From: Anaerostipes sp. 992a
GTDB lineage: Bacteria; Bacillota; Clostridia; Lachnospirales; Lachnospiraceae
Direction: 5' to 3'
Length of the DNA stretch: 64,000 nucleotides
NCBI RefSeq assembly: GCF_001940245.1
Contig: NZ_MJIG01000001.1
Span: forward strand, 124,001-188,000
A model generated the notes under the pieces. That model was not told the DNA's origin, did not search any database, and saw nothing but the letters and a program-made list of their open reading frames with translations. Of this stretch, positions 8,283 through 20,040 are shown one piece after another. The position numbers were made by a program, and so were the translations under genes. Positions within the stretch are counted from its first letter, which is position 1. Every line of letters starts with the position of its first letter.

Positions 8283-10183
8283 ACTGGGCAGAGGAACTTA
8301 TTGATTTATATGAAAAAAACAGTGATAAAGCAGGAATCATTGAAAAAAGAAATAATATGTCTTATGTGTTGCTACCACCGTTTCATACAACTGTGACAGC
8401 GCAAATAGAAGTAACGATTGATGAGAACGGTACATTTCTGAGAGCAGAAACTGTAGATAACATTAAAAAATTTACTATTATACCAATTACTGAAAAATCA
8501 GGAAGCCGTACTGCGGGAAAAGAACCTCATCCGTTATGTGACAATTTAAAATATCTTGCAGGAGATTATAAAAATTATTGTGAAGATGATGGCGTATGCC
8601 ATGACCTATATATAAAGAAATTGGAGAAGTGGTGTCAATCAGATTATTCCCATAAGAAGGTTCGTGCAATCTATTTATATCTAGTGAAAGGTACGTTAAT
8701 AAAGGATCTGTTGGAGTACAGAGTTCTGAAATTAAATGAAAAAGGAATTTTGGATGAGAAAGAAACGATACAGGGAATACCGCAGACGAAAGCATTTGTC
8801 AGATTTATTATCCGGTCTGTAAATTCTCCGGATGAATGCTGGAAGGATCAGTCTCTGCAGCAGTGTTATATTGAATACAGCAGGTCATTAGAAAAGAACA
8901 AAGGAATTTGCTATCTGAGTGGTAATATGGAATCTATTACTTATTTACACTCAAAAAAAATCCGTAATGAAGGCGATGGGGCAAAATTGATTTCTGCAAA
9001 TGACAGTAAGAATTTTACATATCGAGGACGATTTGCTGAAAAGGAAGAAGCTTTTGCTGTCGGAAATGAGACTTCTCAGAAAATGCATAATGCTTTAAAG
9101 TGGATTATCCGAAAGCAGGGAAGAGCTTTTGATACGTTAACTATAGTCACGTGGGAATCCAATAAGCTTGCTATGCCCAGATGGGATGCGGATACAGATC
9201 GAATTGTTACAGATTATGAGAATGATTGCATGAAATGGTATGAGGAGGATGAACAAGATTATATCTCAGATGGCAATGAAATTACGTCGGAAGTGTTTTA
9301 TAAAGCCTTGAATGGATATGGAAGACAGATTAATAACACATCTACAATGATTTTATTAGGCGTAGATGCAGCCACTACCGGAAGATTGTCTTTGGTAGAA
9401 GCAAAGACACTGGAATCTGCACGATATCTGGAAAATATAAGAAAGTGGCATGAAGGATGCGAATGGCTACATGAAAAATGGAAAGATGGGAAAAGATCAA
9501 AATTCCTGGGGATGGTGGGTGTCAGAGATGTGGCCGACATTCTGTTTGGAATGGAAAGTAAGGGAATTCTTACGATTGTTGATGCAAATGGTAAAAAATT
9601 ATATGCAGAGGTGGCAAAAAGATTAATTCCTTGTATCTGGGATGGTCAGAGAATACCTTATGATTATGTCCAAAGAGCGATGATAAGGGCATCCAACCCG
9701 ATGGCTTATAAAGAAAGAATAAATTGGGAACGAGTTTTAACGTTGGCGTGCTCTATGGTAAAAAAATATAGGAAAGAAATAAAAAAAGAGGAGGAATGGA
9801 AAGTGGCACTGGATAGAACATGTAGGGAACGGGATTATTTGTATGGACGATTACTGGCAATTGCAGATCGAATTGAATATCGTACTTATGATAAAGAAAA
9901 AGATGGTTCAAGAGTTACAAACGCAAAACGATATATGAATCAATTTTCACAGCGTCCATTTGAGACATGGAAAGTGATTGAGGAGAATATTCAGCCATAT
10001 TTAAATAAACTGAACATGATAGAAAGACGGTATTATGAAAATCAGATGGATGAAATTAATCAGCTTTTTAATATCGAGGAATACAAAGAAAACTGTAAAT
10101 TAAACGGTTTATATTTATTGGGATTTCATAGCCAGTCGTATGATTTGAAAAATTATAAACAAGAAAAGAAAGAGGAGGAATAA
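8279..10183 (+). CDS. cas8c: Cas8c (Csd1), large Cascade subunit
   Basis: This 634-residue large subunit recognises the PAM in type I-C Cascade. Family hallmarks include the N-terminal LIDLYEKN, SGNMESITYLHSKKIRNEGDGAKL (about residues 220-245), FTYRGRF, and the mid-protein MILLGVDAATTGRLS. Starting GTG 8279 overlaps the cas5 stop by four bases, with GAGGAGG upstream. In many type I-C systems an internal start yields a separate Cas11c small subunit from the 3' part of this gene. I did not find a clear internal ribosome site that proves it here, although GAGGAGG at 9789-9795 before an in-frame ATG (9797) is a candidate. Confidence 0.93.
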   Translation: MNWAEELIDLYEKNSDKAGIIEKRNNMSYVLLPPFHTTVTAQIEVTIDENGTFLRAETVDNIKKFTIIPITEKSGSRTAGKEPHPLCDNLKYLAGDYKNYCEDDGVCHDLYIKKLEKWCQSDYSHKKVRAIYLYLVKGTLIKDLLEYRVLKLNEKGILDEKETIQGIPQTKAFVRFIIRSVNSPDECWKDQSLQQCYIEYSRSLEKNKGICYLSGNMESITYLHSKKIRNEGDGAKLISANDSKNFTYRGRFAEKEEAFAVGNETSQKMHNALKWIIRKQGRAFDTLTIVTWESNKLAMPRWDADTDRIVTDYENDCMKWYEEDEQDYISDGNEITSEVFYKALNGYGRQINNTSTMILLGVDAATTGRLSLVEAKTLESARYLENIRKWHEGCEWLHEKWKDGKRSKFLGMVGVRDVADILFGMESKGILTIVDANGKKLYAEVAKRLIPCIWDGQRIPYDYVQRAMIRASNPMAYKERINWERVLTLACSMVKKYRKEIKKEEEWKVALDRTCRERDYLYGRLLAIADRIEYRTYDKEKDGSRVTNAKRYMNQFSQRPFETWKVIEENIQPYLNKLNMIERRYYENQMDEINQLFNIEEYKENCKLNGLYLLGFHSQSYDLKNYKQEKKEEE

Positions 10184-10186
10184 CCG

Positions 10187-11044
10187 ATGAGCAAATTAAA
10201 AGGAAAAATTGATTTTACTTTATTTATCAGTGCATGTAATGCCAATCCTAATGGAGATCCATTAAATGGAAATCGTCCCAGAATTGATTTGAATGGATAC
10301 GGAGAGATTTCTGATGTTTGTATAAAAAGAAAAATAAGAAATCGTCTTCAGGATTTGGGACAGAGAATCTTTGTACAGTCAGATGATCGTTCAGATGATT
10401 CATTTACCAGCTTAAAAGATCGTGCAGATGGCTGTGAAGAATTGAAAGCACAAATAAGTAACAAAAAAAAAGCAAATCGTGATCTATGTGCACAGATAGC
10501 ATGTAAAGAATGGATTGATGTAAGGGCTTTCGGTCAGGTGTTCGCCTTTAAAAAAGTGCCGGTTTCATTTGGAGTAAGAGGTCCGGTTTCCATTCATCAG
10601 GCAATAAGTTTATCACCAATCGATATTGTCAGTATGCAGATTACAAAAAGTGTCAACAGTGAAGCGGGAAAAGAAAGTAAAGCTTCTGATACAATGGGAA
10701 CTAAACATAGAGTTGGATTTGCAGTTTATAAAGTGATGGGAAGCGTGAATGTGCAACTTGCTGAAAAGACCGGGTTTAGTCAGGAGGATGCAGAGCTGTT
10801 GAAAGAAGCATTAAAAACTCTGTTTGAAAATGATGCATCGTCAGCAAGACCAGAAGGCAGTATGGAGGTCTGTAAATTATATTGGTGGCAGCATAATGAA
10901 AAAACTCCGGCAATTTCTAGTGGAAAGATTCAGAGAGGCTTTTGTATACATAAAAATGTTGAACGGCCAACGGAGTTTAAAGATTATGTAATCGAATGGA
11001 ATGTGGATGGATGTATGAAACCGGAGGAATTTGATTTTGTATAA
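10187..11044 (+). CDS. cas7c: Cas7 (Csd2), type I-C backbone subunit
   Basis: Multiple copies of this RAMP protein form the Cascade filament along the crRNA. The 285-residue protein shows the family signatures SACNANPNGDPLNGNRPR near the N-terminus, VRAFGQVFAF, VRGPVSIHQA, and GTKHRVGFAVYK. AGAGGAGG precedes ATG 10187, three bases after the cas8c stop. Its 3' end overlaps the start of cas4. Confidence 0.95.
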   Translation: MSKLKGKIDFTLFISACNANPNGDPLNGNRPRIDLNGYGEISDVCIKRKIRNRLQDLGQRIFVQSDDRSDDSFTSLKDRADGCEELKAQISNKKKANRDLCAQIACKEWIDVRAFGQVFAFKKVPVSFGVRGPVSIHQAISLSPIDIVSMQITKSVNSEAGKESKASDTMGTKHRVGFAVYKVMGSVNVQLAEKTGFSQEDAELLKEALKTLFENDASSARPEGSMEVCKLYWWQHNEKTPAISSGKIQRGFCIHKNVERPTEFKDYVIEWNVDGCMKPEEFDFV

Positions 11045-11702
11045 TGAGGAGGAATTTCTTCAATTATCCGGAATTCAGCACTTTGCTTTTTGTCGGAGAC
11101 AGTGGGCTTTAGCCTATATTGAGATGCAATGGCAGGAAAATGTAAGAACTGTAGAGGGAAAAATCTTTCATGAAAATGCTCACGATGCGGGTCTTAAAGA
11201 AAAAAGAGGAGATTTGTTGATTATACGAGCAATGCCTATTCACTCTCGTGAAATGGGAGTGAGTGGTGAATGTGATGTAGTAGAGTTTCGTAAAAGTAAA
11301 CAAGGAATCGTTTTGGCGGGAAGAGAAGGAAATTATATAGTTACTCCTGTGGAATATAAAAGAGGCAAACCTAAGACGAATGATTCAGATGTACTTCAAG
11401 TGACCGCTCAGGCATTATGTCTAGAGGAGATGCTATTTTGTACAATACCATATGGATATATTTATTATGGTGAAACGAGACATCGTATGAAGGTTGAATT
11501 TACAAATGAGATAAGAGATAAGGTTAAAAGTATATTTGCTGAAATGCATAAATATTATGATCAGCAGTATACACCTAAGGTCAAAGTCAGTAAAAAATGT
11601 AATGCATGCTCGTTGAAGGATATATGCCTTCCTGTGCTGAATAAAAAGAAATCCGTTTCCCGATATATTGAGAATAGGCTTTTAGAAGAGGAAAAAAGAT
11701 GA
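11037..11702 (+). CDS. cas4: Cas4 nuclease (spacer maturation)
   Basis: Cas4 is a PD-(D/E)XK exonuclease with an iron-sulfur cluster that trims prespacers and selects PAMs together with Cas1-Cas2. The protein has QLSGIQHFAFCRRQWAL at the N-terminus (first cluster Cys), the nuclease residues in GECDVVEF and PVEYKRGKPK, and the C-terminal cysteine triad in KKCNACSLKDICLP. Two TTG starts are possible. TTG 11037 is nine bases from GGAGG (11023-11027) and matches the usual N-terminus, while TTG 11031 is only three bases away. The gene overlaps cas7 by eight bases and cas1 by ATGA. Confidence 0.92.
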   Translation: MYNEEEFLQLSGIQHFAFCRRQWALAYIEMQWQENVRTVEGKIFHENAHDAGLKEKRGDLLIIRAMPIHSREMGVSGECDVVEFRKSKQGIVLAGREGNYIVTPVEYKRGKPKTNDSDVLQVTAQALCLEEMLFCTIPYGYIYYGETRHRMKVEFTNEIRDKVKSIFAEMHKYYDQQYTPKVKVSKKCNACSLKDICLPVLNKKKSVSRYIENRLLEEEKR

Positions 11703-12730
11703 AAAGACTTTTAAATACTTTGTATGTAACTTCAGGAAACAGATATCTGTCTTTAGATGGAGAGAATGTTGTCATTTCAGAAGAACAGAAGGAGATAGGA
11801 AGAGTTCCCCTTCATAACCTTCAGGCTATAGTGACATTTGGATATACAGGTGCCAGTCCCGCTTTAATGGGGGCTTGTGCAAAGAGAAATATTGATTTAT
11901 CTTTTATGTCTGGTAATGGCCGTTTCCTTGCAAGAGTTACAGGCGAAGTAAAAGGGAATGTGATGTTGAGAAAGCAACAGTATCGAATTAGCGAAGATGA
12001 GCAGAAAAGTATACAGATTGCCAGAAATTTTATTTTGGGAAAGGTATATAATGCAAGATGGGTTTTGGAAAGAGCTTCTAGAGATTATGCTTTGCGTTTA
12101 GATGTGGAACAGATAAAAAGAAAATCGGCATTTTTGGCACAAAGTCTGGGAAATATCAGAAAGTGTGAAAGAGCTGATATGTTGCTCGGATTAGAAGGAG
12201 AAGCTGCATCTGTATATTTTTCTGTATTTAATGAGTTAATTCTACAGCAAAAGGAAAACTTTTATTTTAATGGAAGAAATAAACGTCCTCCTTTAGATAA
12301 TGTAAATGCTATGTTATCATTTTCATATTCTTTACTAGCAGGAATGTGTGGTTCGGCTTTGGAAGCCGTAGGGTTAGATCCCTATGTGGGTTTTTTTCAT
12401 ACAGATCGTCCGGGACGAATATCATTGGCATTAGACATTATGGAAGAATTCAGAAGCATAATGGCAGATCGATTTGTATTGACATTAATTAATAAAAGAA
12501 TAATAAAACACGAATATTTTATTAAAAAAGAAAATGGTGCGGTTATTTTGAATGATGAAGGCAGGAAGATTTTTTTATCTGCTTGGCAGTCAAAAAAACA
12601 AGAAGTTATTAAACACCCATTTCTTGATGAAAAAATAGAATGGGGTATGGTGCCATATGTCCAAAGTTTACTTTTAGCTAGATATCTTCGTGGTGATTTG
12701 GATGAATATCCACCATTTTTTTGGAAGTAG
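11699..12730 (+). CDS. cas1: Cas1 integrase, type I-C
   Basis: Cas1 catalyses spacer insertion at the leader-repeat junction. This 343-residue protein begins with the type I-C form (LLNTLYVTSGNRYLSLDGENV) and has the metal-binding residues of the all-alpha domain: the E in GLEGEAASVYF, the H in FFHTDRPGR and the D in LALDIMEEFR. It starts within the cas4 stop (ATGA). The gene appears intact, in agreement with the large array and recent-looking repeat acquisitions. Confidence 0.95.
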   Translation: MKRLLNTLYVTSGNRYLSLDGENVVISEEQKEIGRVPLHNLQAIVTFGYTGASPALMGACAKRNIDLSFMSGNGRFLARVTGEVKGNVMLRKQQYRISEDEQKSIQIARNFILGKVYNARWVLERASRDYALRLDVEQIKRKSAFLAQSLGNIRKCERADMLLGLEGEAASVYFSVFNELILQQKENFYFNGRNKRPPLDNVNAMLSFSYSLLAGMCGSALEAVGLDPYVGFFHTDRPGRISLALDIMEEFRSIMADRFVLTLINKRIIKHEYFIKKENGAVILNDEGRKIFLSAWQSKKQEVIKHPFLDEKIEWGMVPYVQSLLLARYLRGDLDEYPPFFWK

Positions 12731-12738
12731 GTGAAAAG

Positions 12739-13029
12739 ATGCTTGTATTAATTACATATGATGTAAATACACAGACTGCAGCAGGAAAAAAGAGATTGAG
12801 AAAGGTTGCAAAAGAATGTGTAAATTATGGACAAAGGGTACAGAATTCTGTATTTGAATGTCATATGGATGCTGTGAAATGTAGACAAGTAAAAAATATT
12901 TTGGAAAAGATTATTGATAAAGAAGTAGATAGTTTAAGGTTTTATTATTTGGGGCACAAATATAAAAATAAAGTTGAACATATAGGAGCGAAGCCGGGAT
13001 TTGATGTTACAGATACGTTAATATTGTAG
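12739..13029 (+). CDS. cas2: Cas2, adaptation complex subunit
   Basis: This 96-residue ferredoxin-fold protein forms the Cas1-Cas2 integration complex. It begins MLVLITYDVNTQTAAGKKR, the normal N-terminus with the conserved aspartate after ITY, and has GQRVQNSVFEC in the middle. The ATG at 12739 follows AGGTGAAAAG. An in-frame TTG at 12721 would overlap cas1 but lacks a ribosome site. It is the last cas gene, directly before the leader. Confidence 0.94.
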   Translation: MLVLITYDVNTQTAAGKKRLRKVAKECVNYGQRVQNSVFECHMDAVKCRQVKNILEKIIDKEVDSLRFYYLGHKYKNKVEHIGAKPGFDVTDTLIL

Positions 13030-13198
13030 TGCGAATATCAAGTGCACAGAGATTTTTAGGGAGATTCGCACCAAGAAATATTGAGTTTATGTGCCCTAAA
13101 ATGGAAAAATGGATTTAAGATAAAATCTAGAATGTTTTATGTTGTGAATAATAACAAATATAATTGGATTTTAAACAAAATATTTGTTTAAAATTGCT
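13030..13198 (+). promoter_or_regulatory. CRISPR leader
   Basis: This AT-rich leader lies between cas2 and the first repeat. It starts with an inverted repeat GTGCGAAT (13029-13036) and ATTCGCAC (13064-13071), which overlaps the cas2 stop and may serve as the operon terminator. It ends with a 25-bp palindrome (TTTTAAACAAA, ATA, TTTGTTTAAAA; 13169-13193) five bases before repeat 1. A TATAAT at 13159-13164 is a possible array -10, but the -35 is poor. The position and the repeat orientation (GTTGAAAT at the 3' end, forming the crRNA handle) indicate transcription on the plus strand. Confidence 0.75.
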
Positions 13199-16100
13199 GT
13201 CGACCTCCTCGTGAGGTCGTGAGTTGAAATCTCTTTTTTGGTGCATCCCTTAAACCGTTAGAGGGTCGACCTCCTCGTGAGGTCGTGAGTTGAAATTTAA
13301 AAAAGGAGTACTTTACGTTATGCTTGTAACGTCGACCTCCTCGTGAGGTCGTGAGTTGAAATTGCAATCTTTTCACGAACACTGGCATCCTTAAATCGTC
13401 GACCTCCTCGTGAGGTCGTGAGTTGAAATATTCCACACATCCATGCTTTTAAGCTGTTTTCCTCGTCGACCTCCTCGTGAGGTCGTGAGTTGAAATGCCT
13501 GCTTGCACGTCTGCTGTTAGCTGCCTTGATGGTCGACCTCCTCGTGAGGTCGTGAGTTGAAATTCTCTTAATATTTTAATTCGTACTTTCATATCACGTC
13601 GACCTCCTCGTGAGGTCGTGAGTTGAAATACTCTATCGCCAATTTCGATGTTTGATGGCAGGTAGTCGACCTCCTCGTGAGGTCGTGAGTTGAAATGAAA
13701 GACAAGCAGGAATACTCGGAAAGACAGTTCGTCGACCTCCTCGTGAGGTCGTGAGTTGAAATTCCTCCGCACAGGTCGGTTAATTCACCGTCCAAAGTCG
13801 ACCTCCTCGTGAGGTCGTGAGTTGAAATCAGATTTGAATTCATTTTCGATAATTCCGTCAAGTCGACCTCCTCGTGAGGTCGTGAGTTGAAATACCCATA
13901 AGATTGTAGAAGCAACCATCAATATTGTCGACCTCCTCGTGAGGTCGTGAGTTGAAATTTTATTGGAATTTGCGATATAGCAACGAATTTCCGTCGACCT
14001 CCTCGTGAGGTCGTGAGTTGAAATACGCTCGCAGGCATGATCTCTGGAAGCGCTATATCGTCGACCTCCTCGTGAGGTCGTGAGTTGAAATACCCATTCT
14101 TCTAGAATTCTCTCATACTCGTCAAGTCGACCTCCTCGTGAGGTCGTGAGTTGAAATATCATAAGAAACGCCCTTAACGCCCAATTTGTTTGTCGACCTC
14201 CTCGTGAGGTCGTGAGTTGAAATACTTTCTGACAGACTAACCACCTGCTGACGGTGGAAGTCGACCTCCTCGTGAGGTCGTGAGTTGAAATTCATTAATG
14301 AACCAAGAATTTTAGCAAATAATCCGTCGACCTCCTCGTGAGGTCGTGAGTTGAAATGAAGAATTCGATATTGAGTATATTCAGAAACAAAGTCGACCTC
14401 CTCGTGAGGTCGTGAGTTGAAATATTAAATCCGCTGCGAATTCGGCAATTGTTTCACTGTCGACCTCCTCGTGAGGTCGTGAGTTGAAATTCTTTTCTGC
14501 TATATTGTAAATCATCACCATTTATGTCGACCTCCTCGTGAGGTCGTGAGTTGAAATATATTCTCCTTCTTTTTCTGTATAGCTCAAATCATGTCGACCT
14601 CCTCGTGAGGTCGTGAGTTGAAATTCATTTCCAATCATTCTTCTCACCATCCTTCATGGTCGACCTCCTCGTGAGGTCGTGAGTTGAAATATTTCTTTGC
14701 AAAAATATTTCTGTGGAATATATAGTCGACCTCCTCGTGAGGTCGTGAGTTGAAATGTACGTACTCTGATGTAATAATCCTTAGAAAAGTGTCGACCTCC
14801 TCGTGAGGTCGTGAGTTGAAATACATTAGAGAGAATTGTTAAAGTGCCTTTTAAGGTCGACCTCCTCGTGAGGTCGTGAGTTGAAATTATGTTGAGATAA
14901 TATATTAAATTTTTCTTCAAGTCGACCTCCTCGTGAGGTCGTGAGTTGAAATATATTTAAGCTCGCTTATAGGGAACCTATACAGGTCGACCTCCTCGTG
15001 AGGTCGTGAGTTGAAATAACGGAACACAAGTGGCTATTGAATTGCAAAGTGGGTCGACCTCCTCGTGAGGTCGTGAGTTGAAATATCTTTCGGCTGCAGT
15101 ATATCAAGAATTTCATCCGTCGACCTCCTCGTGAGGTCGTGAGTTGAAATATTCCACAAATACCCAATCTTCTGCTAACATATCGTCGACCTCCTCGTGA
15201 GGTCGTGAGTTGAAATATTAAAGATATTTTCTTCTCCGCCTTCTCCGGTACGTCGACCTCCTCGTGAGGTCGTGAGTTGAAATATGAAAGAAATGGACAT
15301 TAGAGAGATTGGAATTGTGGGTCGACCTCCTCGTGAGGTCGTGAGTTGAAATGTAAAGAAAGCGATTAAAGAAGCGATAAAGGAGGTCGACCTCCTCGTG
15401 AGGTCGTGAGTTGAAATAGTAAAAATAATAAAAAATTTAGTAAAAAATAGGGTCGACCTCCTCGTGAGGTCGTGAGTTGAAATAATAAATCATGAAAAAT
15501 ATTACCGCATCCAACAGTCGACCTCCTCGTGAGGTCGTGAGTTGAAATGTTTTAATGAAGTCATACCGACTGCCAGTATAGAAGTCGACCTCCTCGTGAG
15601 GTCGTGAGTTGAAATATTTTCGCGAATGTCTACTTTCTCAAGGTGCCACTGTCGACCTCCTCGTGAGGTCGTGAGTTGAAATATAAAAAAAACTGATAAA
15701 AGCAAAGTAAATAAAAGTCGACCTCCTCGTGAGGTCGTGAGTTGAAATAACAAGTAGCTGCGTATAACTTGGTGCTTTTGCAACGTCGACCTCCTCGTGA
15801 GGTCGTGAGTTGAAATGCAATCGATGGCATAGCTGCAGGTAACAATATCGTCGACCTCCTCGTGAGGTCGTGAGTTGAAATGACTTTAATTTTGTTCGGA
15901 TGGTAAGAGATATTGTCGACCTCCTCGTGAGGTCGTGAGTTGAAATTTTTCAAAGAACGGAATTTTAATACCAGATCTCCCGTCGACCTCCTCGTGAGGT
16001 CGTGAGTTGAAATTTAAGTCTTTTAACCCGCCTATCAGTAAAAACAACGTCGACCTCCTCGTGAGGTCGTGAGTTGAAATGTATTTAAGGAGGCTTGATC

Positions 16101-18041
16101 ATGGGATTTAGAAAGTCGACCTCCTCGTGAGGTCGTGAGTTGAAATATGTACTCAGGAGGAAATGTAAATAGGGGAATTGCGTCGACCTCCTCGTGAGGT
16201 CGTGAGTTGAAATTAGAAAGGAGATAGAATATGAAACATTTTGATTGTCGACCTCCTCGTGAGGTCGTGAGTTGAAATAGCCATTCATCGAAAGAATCAA
16301 ATTGTATCCTCTGTCGACCTCCTCGTGAGGTCGTGAGTTGAAATATTCCAGCTGCAACCTTTGTAGCCAGCTTATCTCCGTCGACCTCCTCGTGAGGTCG
16401 TGAGTTGAAATTAAAATTACCTTGTGAAGTAGGAGAAAAAGTTTATGGTCGACCTCCTCGTGAGGTCGTGAGTTGAAATGTCAAGATGTGACAATGTGGA
16501 TAAGTCATATGTACCGTCGACCTCCTCGTGAGGTCGTGAGTTGAAATGTCAAGATGTGACAATGTGGATAAGTCATATGTGTCGACCTCCTCGTGAGGTC
16601 GTGAGTTGAAATATGCTCGAAGATTAAAGGATTGATGCAAATGAGAGTCGACCTCCTCGTGAGGTCGTGAGTTGAAATTGCTTTCTGCTGTTCAAAATAT
16701 TCCTCCATCTCCGTCGACCTCCTCGTGAGGTCGTGAGTTGAAATAGCATAAAAATCATACTCAAGAAATCCGGACCAGGTCGACCTCCTCGTGAGGTCGT
16801 GAGTTGAAATATGGATGGAGCGAAGTTGGTTAATTTCTGGACCGGTCGACCTCCTCGTGAGGTCGTGAGTTGAAATATTTTCAAAAAATTGCAAAAGGAA
16901 AATACGACGCGTCGACCTCCTCGTGAGGTCGTGAGTTGAAATGATTTTGAAGACCCCGAAACAGACGTTCATTATTGTCGACCTCCTCGTGAGGTCGTGA
17001 GTTGAAATATTGTTCTTTCCTTACCTTGTATCTACATTATAGTCGACCTCCTCGTGAGGTCGTGAGTTGAAATTTCTCACAAGCGATAGAACCGGCTCTA
17101 AGTTTCTGTCGACCTCCTCGTGAGGTCGTGAGTTGAAATTCCTATTCGGATATAGAACATTCATTCTGTATACCGTCGACCTCCTCGTGAGGTCGTGAGT
17201 TGAAATTTGACAAAATCAATATACCTTCTTACTCTTCTTTGGTCGACCTCCTCGTGAGGTCGTGAGTTGAAATAATTTAATCTGATTTTCGCTCCATTTA
17301 AAAACCAGTCGACCTCCTCGTGAGGTCGTGAGTTGAAATAACACAGAAAAGATGAGAAATCAAGCCGTTGAGATGTCGACCTCCTCGTGAGGTCGTGAGT
17401 TGAAATATCGATGAGGTCAACAACAGAAACGAATAAAAAAATGTCGACCTCCTCGTGAGGTCGTGAGTTGAAATTTATCTGCCTGTGAATATTCAAAAAA
17501 ATGAAGATGTCGACCTCCTCGTGAGGTCGTGAGTTGAAATATTCCTTGTTTTCATATTCTCACTTCCTTTTTCTGTCGATCTCCTCGTGAGGTCGTGAGT
17601 TGAAATAACCTTTTTCTGTCCAACGGAATCACCTCCACACGTCGACCTCCTCGTGAGGTCGTGAGTTGAAATGATTCTTCAATGGTTGGCTTATCGTGAA
17701 GATAATGTCGACCTCCTCGTGAGGTCGTGAGTTGAAATTAAATGGCATATACATTATACACAAAAACAGCAAACGTCGACCTCCTCGTGAGGTCGTGAGT
17801 TGAAATAACATGGTCAAACTTTGAAGTGTCATGCTCTGGTAGTCGACCTCCTCGTGAGGTCGTGAGTTGAAATTTGATTAGCGACAGGTTTCCACCGTCC
17901 TCTGTCACTGTCGACCTCCTCGTGAGGTCGTGAGTTGAAATCTTTTAACTACGACGGAACATACAATGCTTATCCGGTCGACCTCCTCGTGAGGTCGTGA
18001 GTTGAAATGTTGCCATTTTGATACCTCCAAACTAAAAAGAG

Positions 18042-18311
18042 GTCGACCTCCTCGTGAGGTCGTGAGTTGAAATTCTTCAAAATAACCATATCTCTATCTA
18101 CAAACAATGTCGACCTCCTCGTGAGGTCGTGAGTTGAAATATAATTTCCAACACATTCCCCACAACCGAAAACACTGTCGACCTCCTCGTGAGGTCGTGA
18201 GTTGAAATTCTTCAAAATAACCATATCTCTATCTACAAACAATGTCGACCTCCTCGTGAGGTCGTGAGTTGAAATATAATTTCCAACACATTCCCCACAA
18301 CCGAAAACACT
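18042..18311 (+). repeat. Tandem duplication of two repeat-spacer units
   Basis: 18042-18176 and 18177-18311 are the same 135-base block: two repeats plus spacers beginning TCTTCAAAATAACC and ATAATTTCCAACAC. This looks like unequal recombination or replication slippage between repeats, not new acquisition. Confidence 0.9.
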
Positions 18312-20040
18312 GTCGACCTCCTCGTGAGGTCGTGAGTTGAAATGCCTGTTCTTCCTGCTGTGCTTTTACAGTATTTGGTCGACCTCCTCGTGAGGTCGTG
18401 AGTTGAAATTCCATCCTTCTGCAGTTAAAACGGGATGTTCTTTGTCGACCTCCTCGTGAGGTCGTGAGTTGAAATAATTAGTTAACATTCGGTCCATCAA
18501 CTAACCTCAGTCGACCTCCTCGTGAGGTCGTGAGTTGAAATATGAAATCTATGAATATATGCTTCGGAATATTCAAGTCGACCTCCTCGTGAGGTCGTGA
18601 GTTGAAATTTTATTATTTGTTCGTTTATTTGAATAGAATCATCGTCGACCTCCTCGTGAGGTCGTGAGTTGAAATGGAAATGATTAAAGATAAAATATTA
18701 AATCTTGTTAGTCGACCTCCTCGTGAGGTCGTGAGTTGAAATATCTTCTAAGTCATGAAAGAATTTGATTACTTTGGTCGACCTCCTCGTGAGGTCGTGA
18801 GTTGAAATATTGATAAGGTTGTCGGATACAGGACTGATTATCTGTCGACCTCCTCGTGAGGTCGTGAGTTGAAATGTCAATAGTTTTATAATACAAAAAT
18901 GTAAATATAGTCGACCTCCTCGTGAGGTCGTGAGTTGAAATGTCTTCTGAAAATCACCATCAGAAACACATTTCTGTCGACCTCCTCGTGAGGTCGTGAG
19001 TTGAAATATTTTAAATCCACCACCATCTTCAAAACCTATTCTGTCGACCTCCTCGTGAGGTCGTGAGTTGAAATCCTAAAATCTTTACTGGTTTCTCAAG
19101 TATTTCTGTCGACCTCCTCGTGAGGTCGTGAGTTGAAATTTTGTTGTCCGGCAAAATGAACTCTCCAGCTTTGTCGACCTCCTCGTGAGGTCGTGAGTTG
19201 AAATATCTTTTTGAGCATCCAATGCTGGTCTTACGAACGTCGACCTCCTCGTGAGGTCGTGAGTTGAAATATGTCTTGTTTAATTGCGTTCATGATTTTT
19301 ATCGTCGACCTCCTCGTGAGGTCGTGAGTTGAAATTCCTTATAGCTGGAAGGACCTCTGATGTTACCCAGTCGACCTCCTCGTGAGGTCGTGAGTTGAAA
19401 TATTGTATATATTTTCTAATAGAGCTGCATTATTGTCGACCTCCTCGTGAGGTCGTGAGTTGAAATGTCAAAATAAGAAACCTTTTCTGCTGTATATTTC
19501 GTCGACCTCCTCGTGAGGTCGTGAGTTGAAATATATTATTCTGATAGAATGATACAGATACATAGCGTCGACCTCCTCGTGAGGTCGTGAGTTGAAATAT
19601 AACTGACATCACTTATACATTCTGTTCCTTCACGTCGACCTCCTCGTGAGGTCGTGAGTTGAAATAAGAAAAATGCAAATCAGATCAAGTCATGGTCAAG
19701 TCGACCTCCTCGTGAGGTCGTGAGTTGAAATTTCAATAGCTTCCAACAATGTCATTTCTGTTTTGTCGACCTCCTCGTGAGGTCGTGAGTTGAAATACAT
19801 TTGTAACATCTAATATTCCATCGATATCATGTCGACCTCCTCGTGAGGTCGTGAGTTGAAATATTATCACTGATCAGAGTGATGGGAAAATCACAGTCGA
19901 CCTCCTCGTGAGGTCGTGAGTTGAAATATTTTTTATGGCTGTTAGTTGTCATATTGAGAGGGGTCGACCTTGGTATTAGGATATAACTATGGACACGAAA
20001 TGTTGAACAACCTATACTAAATAAAAAGGAGTTCAATACA

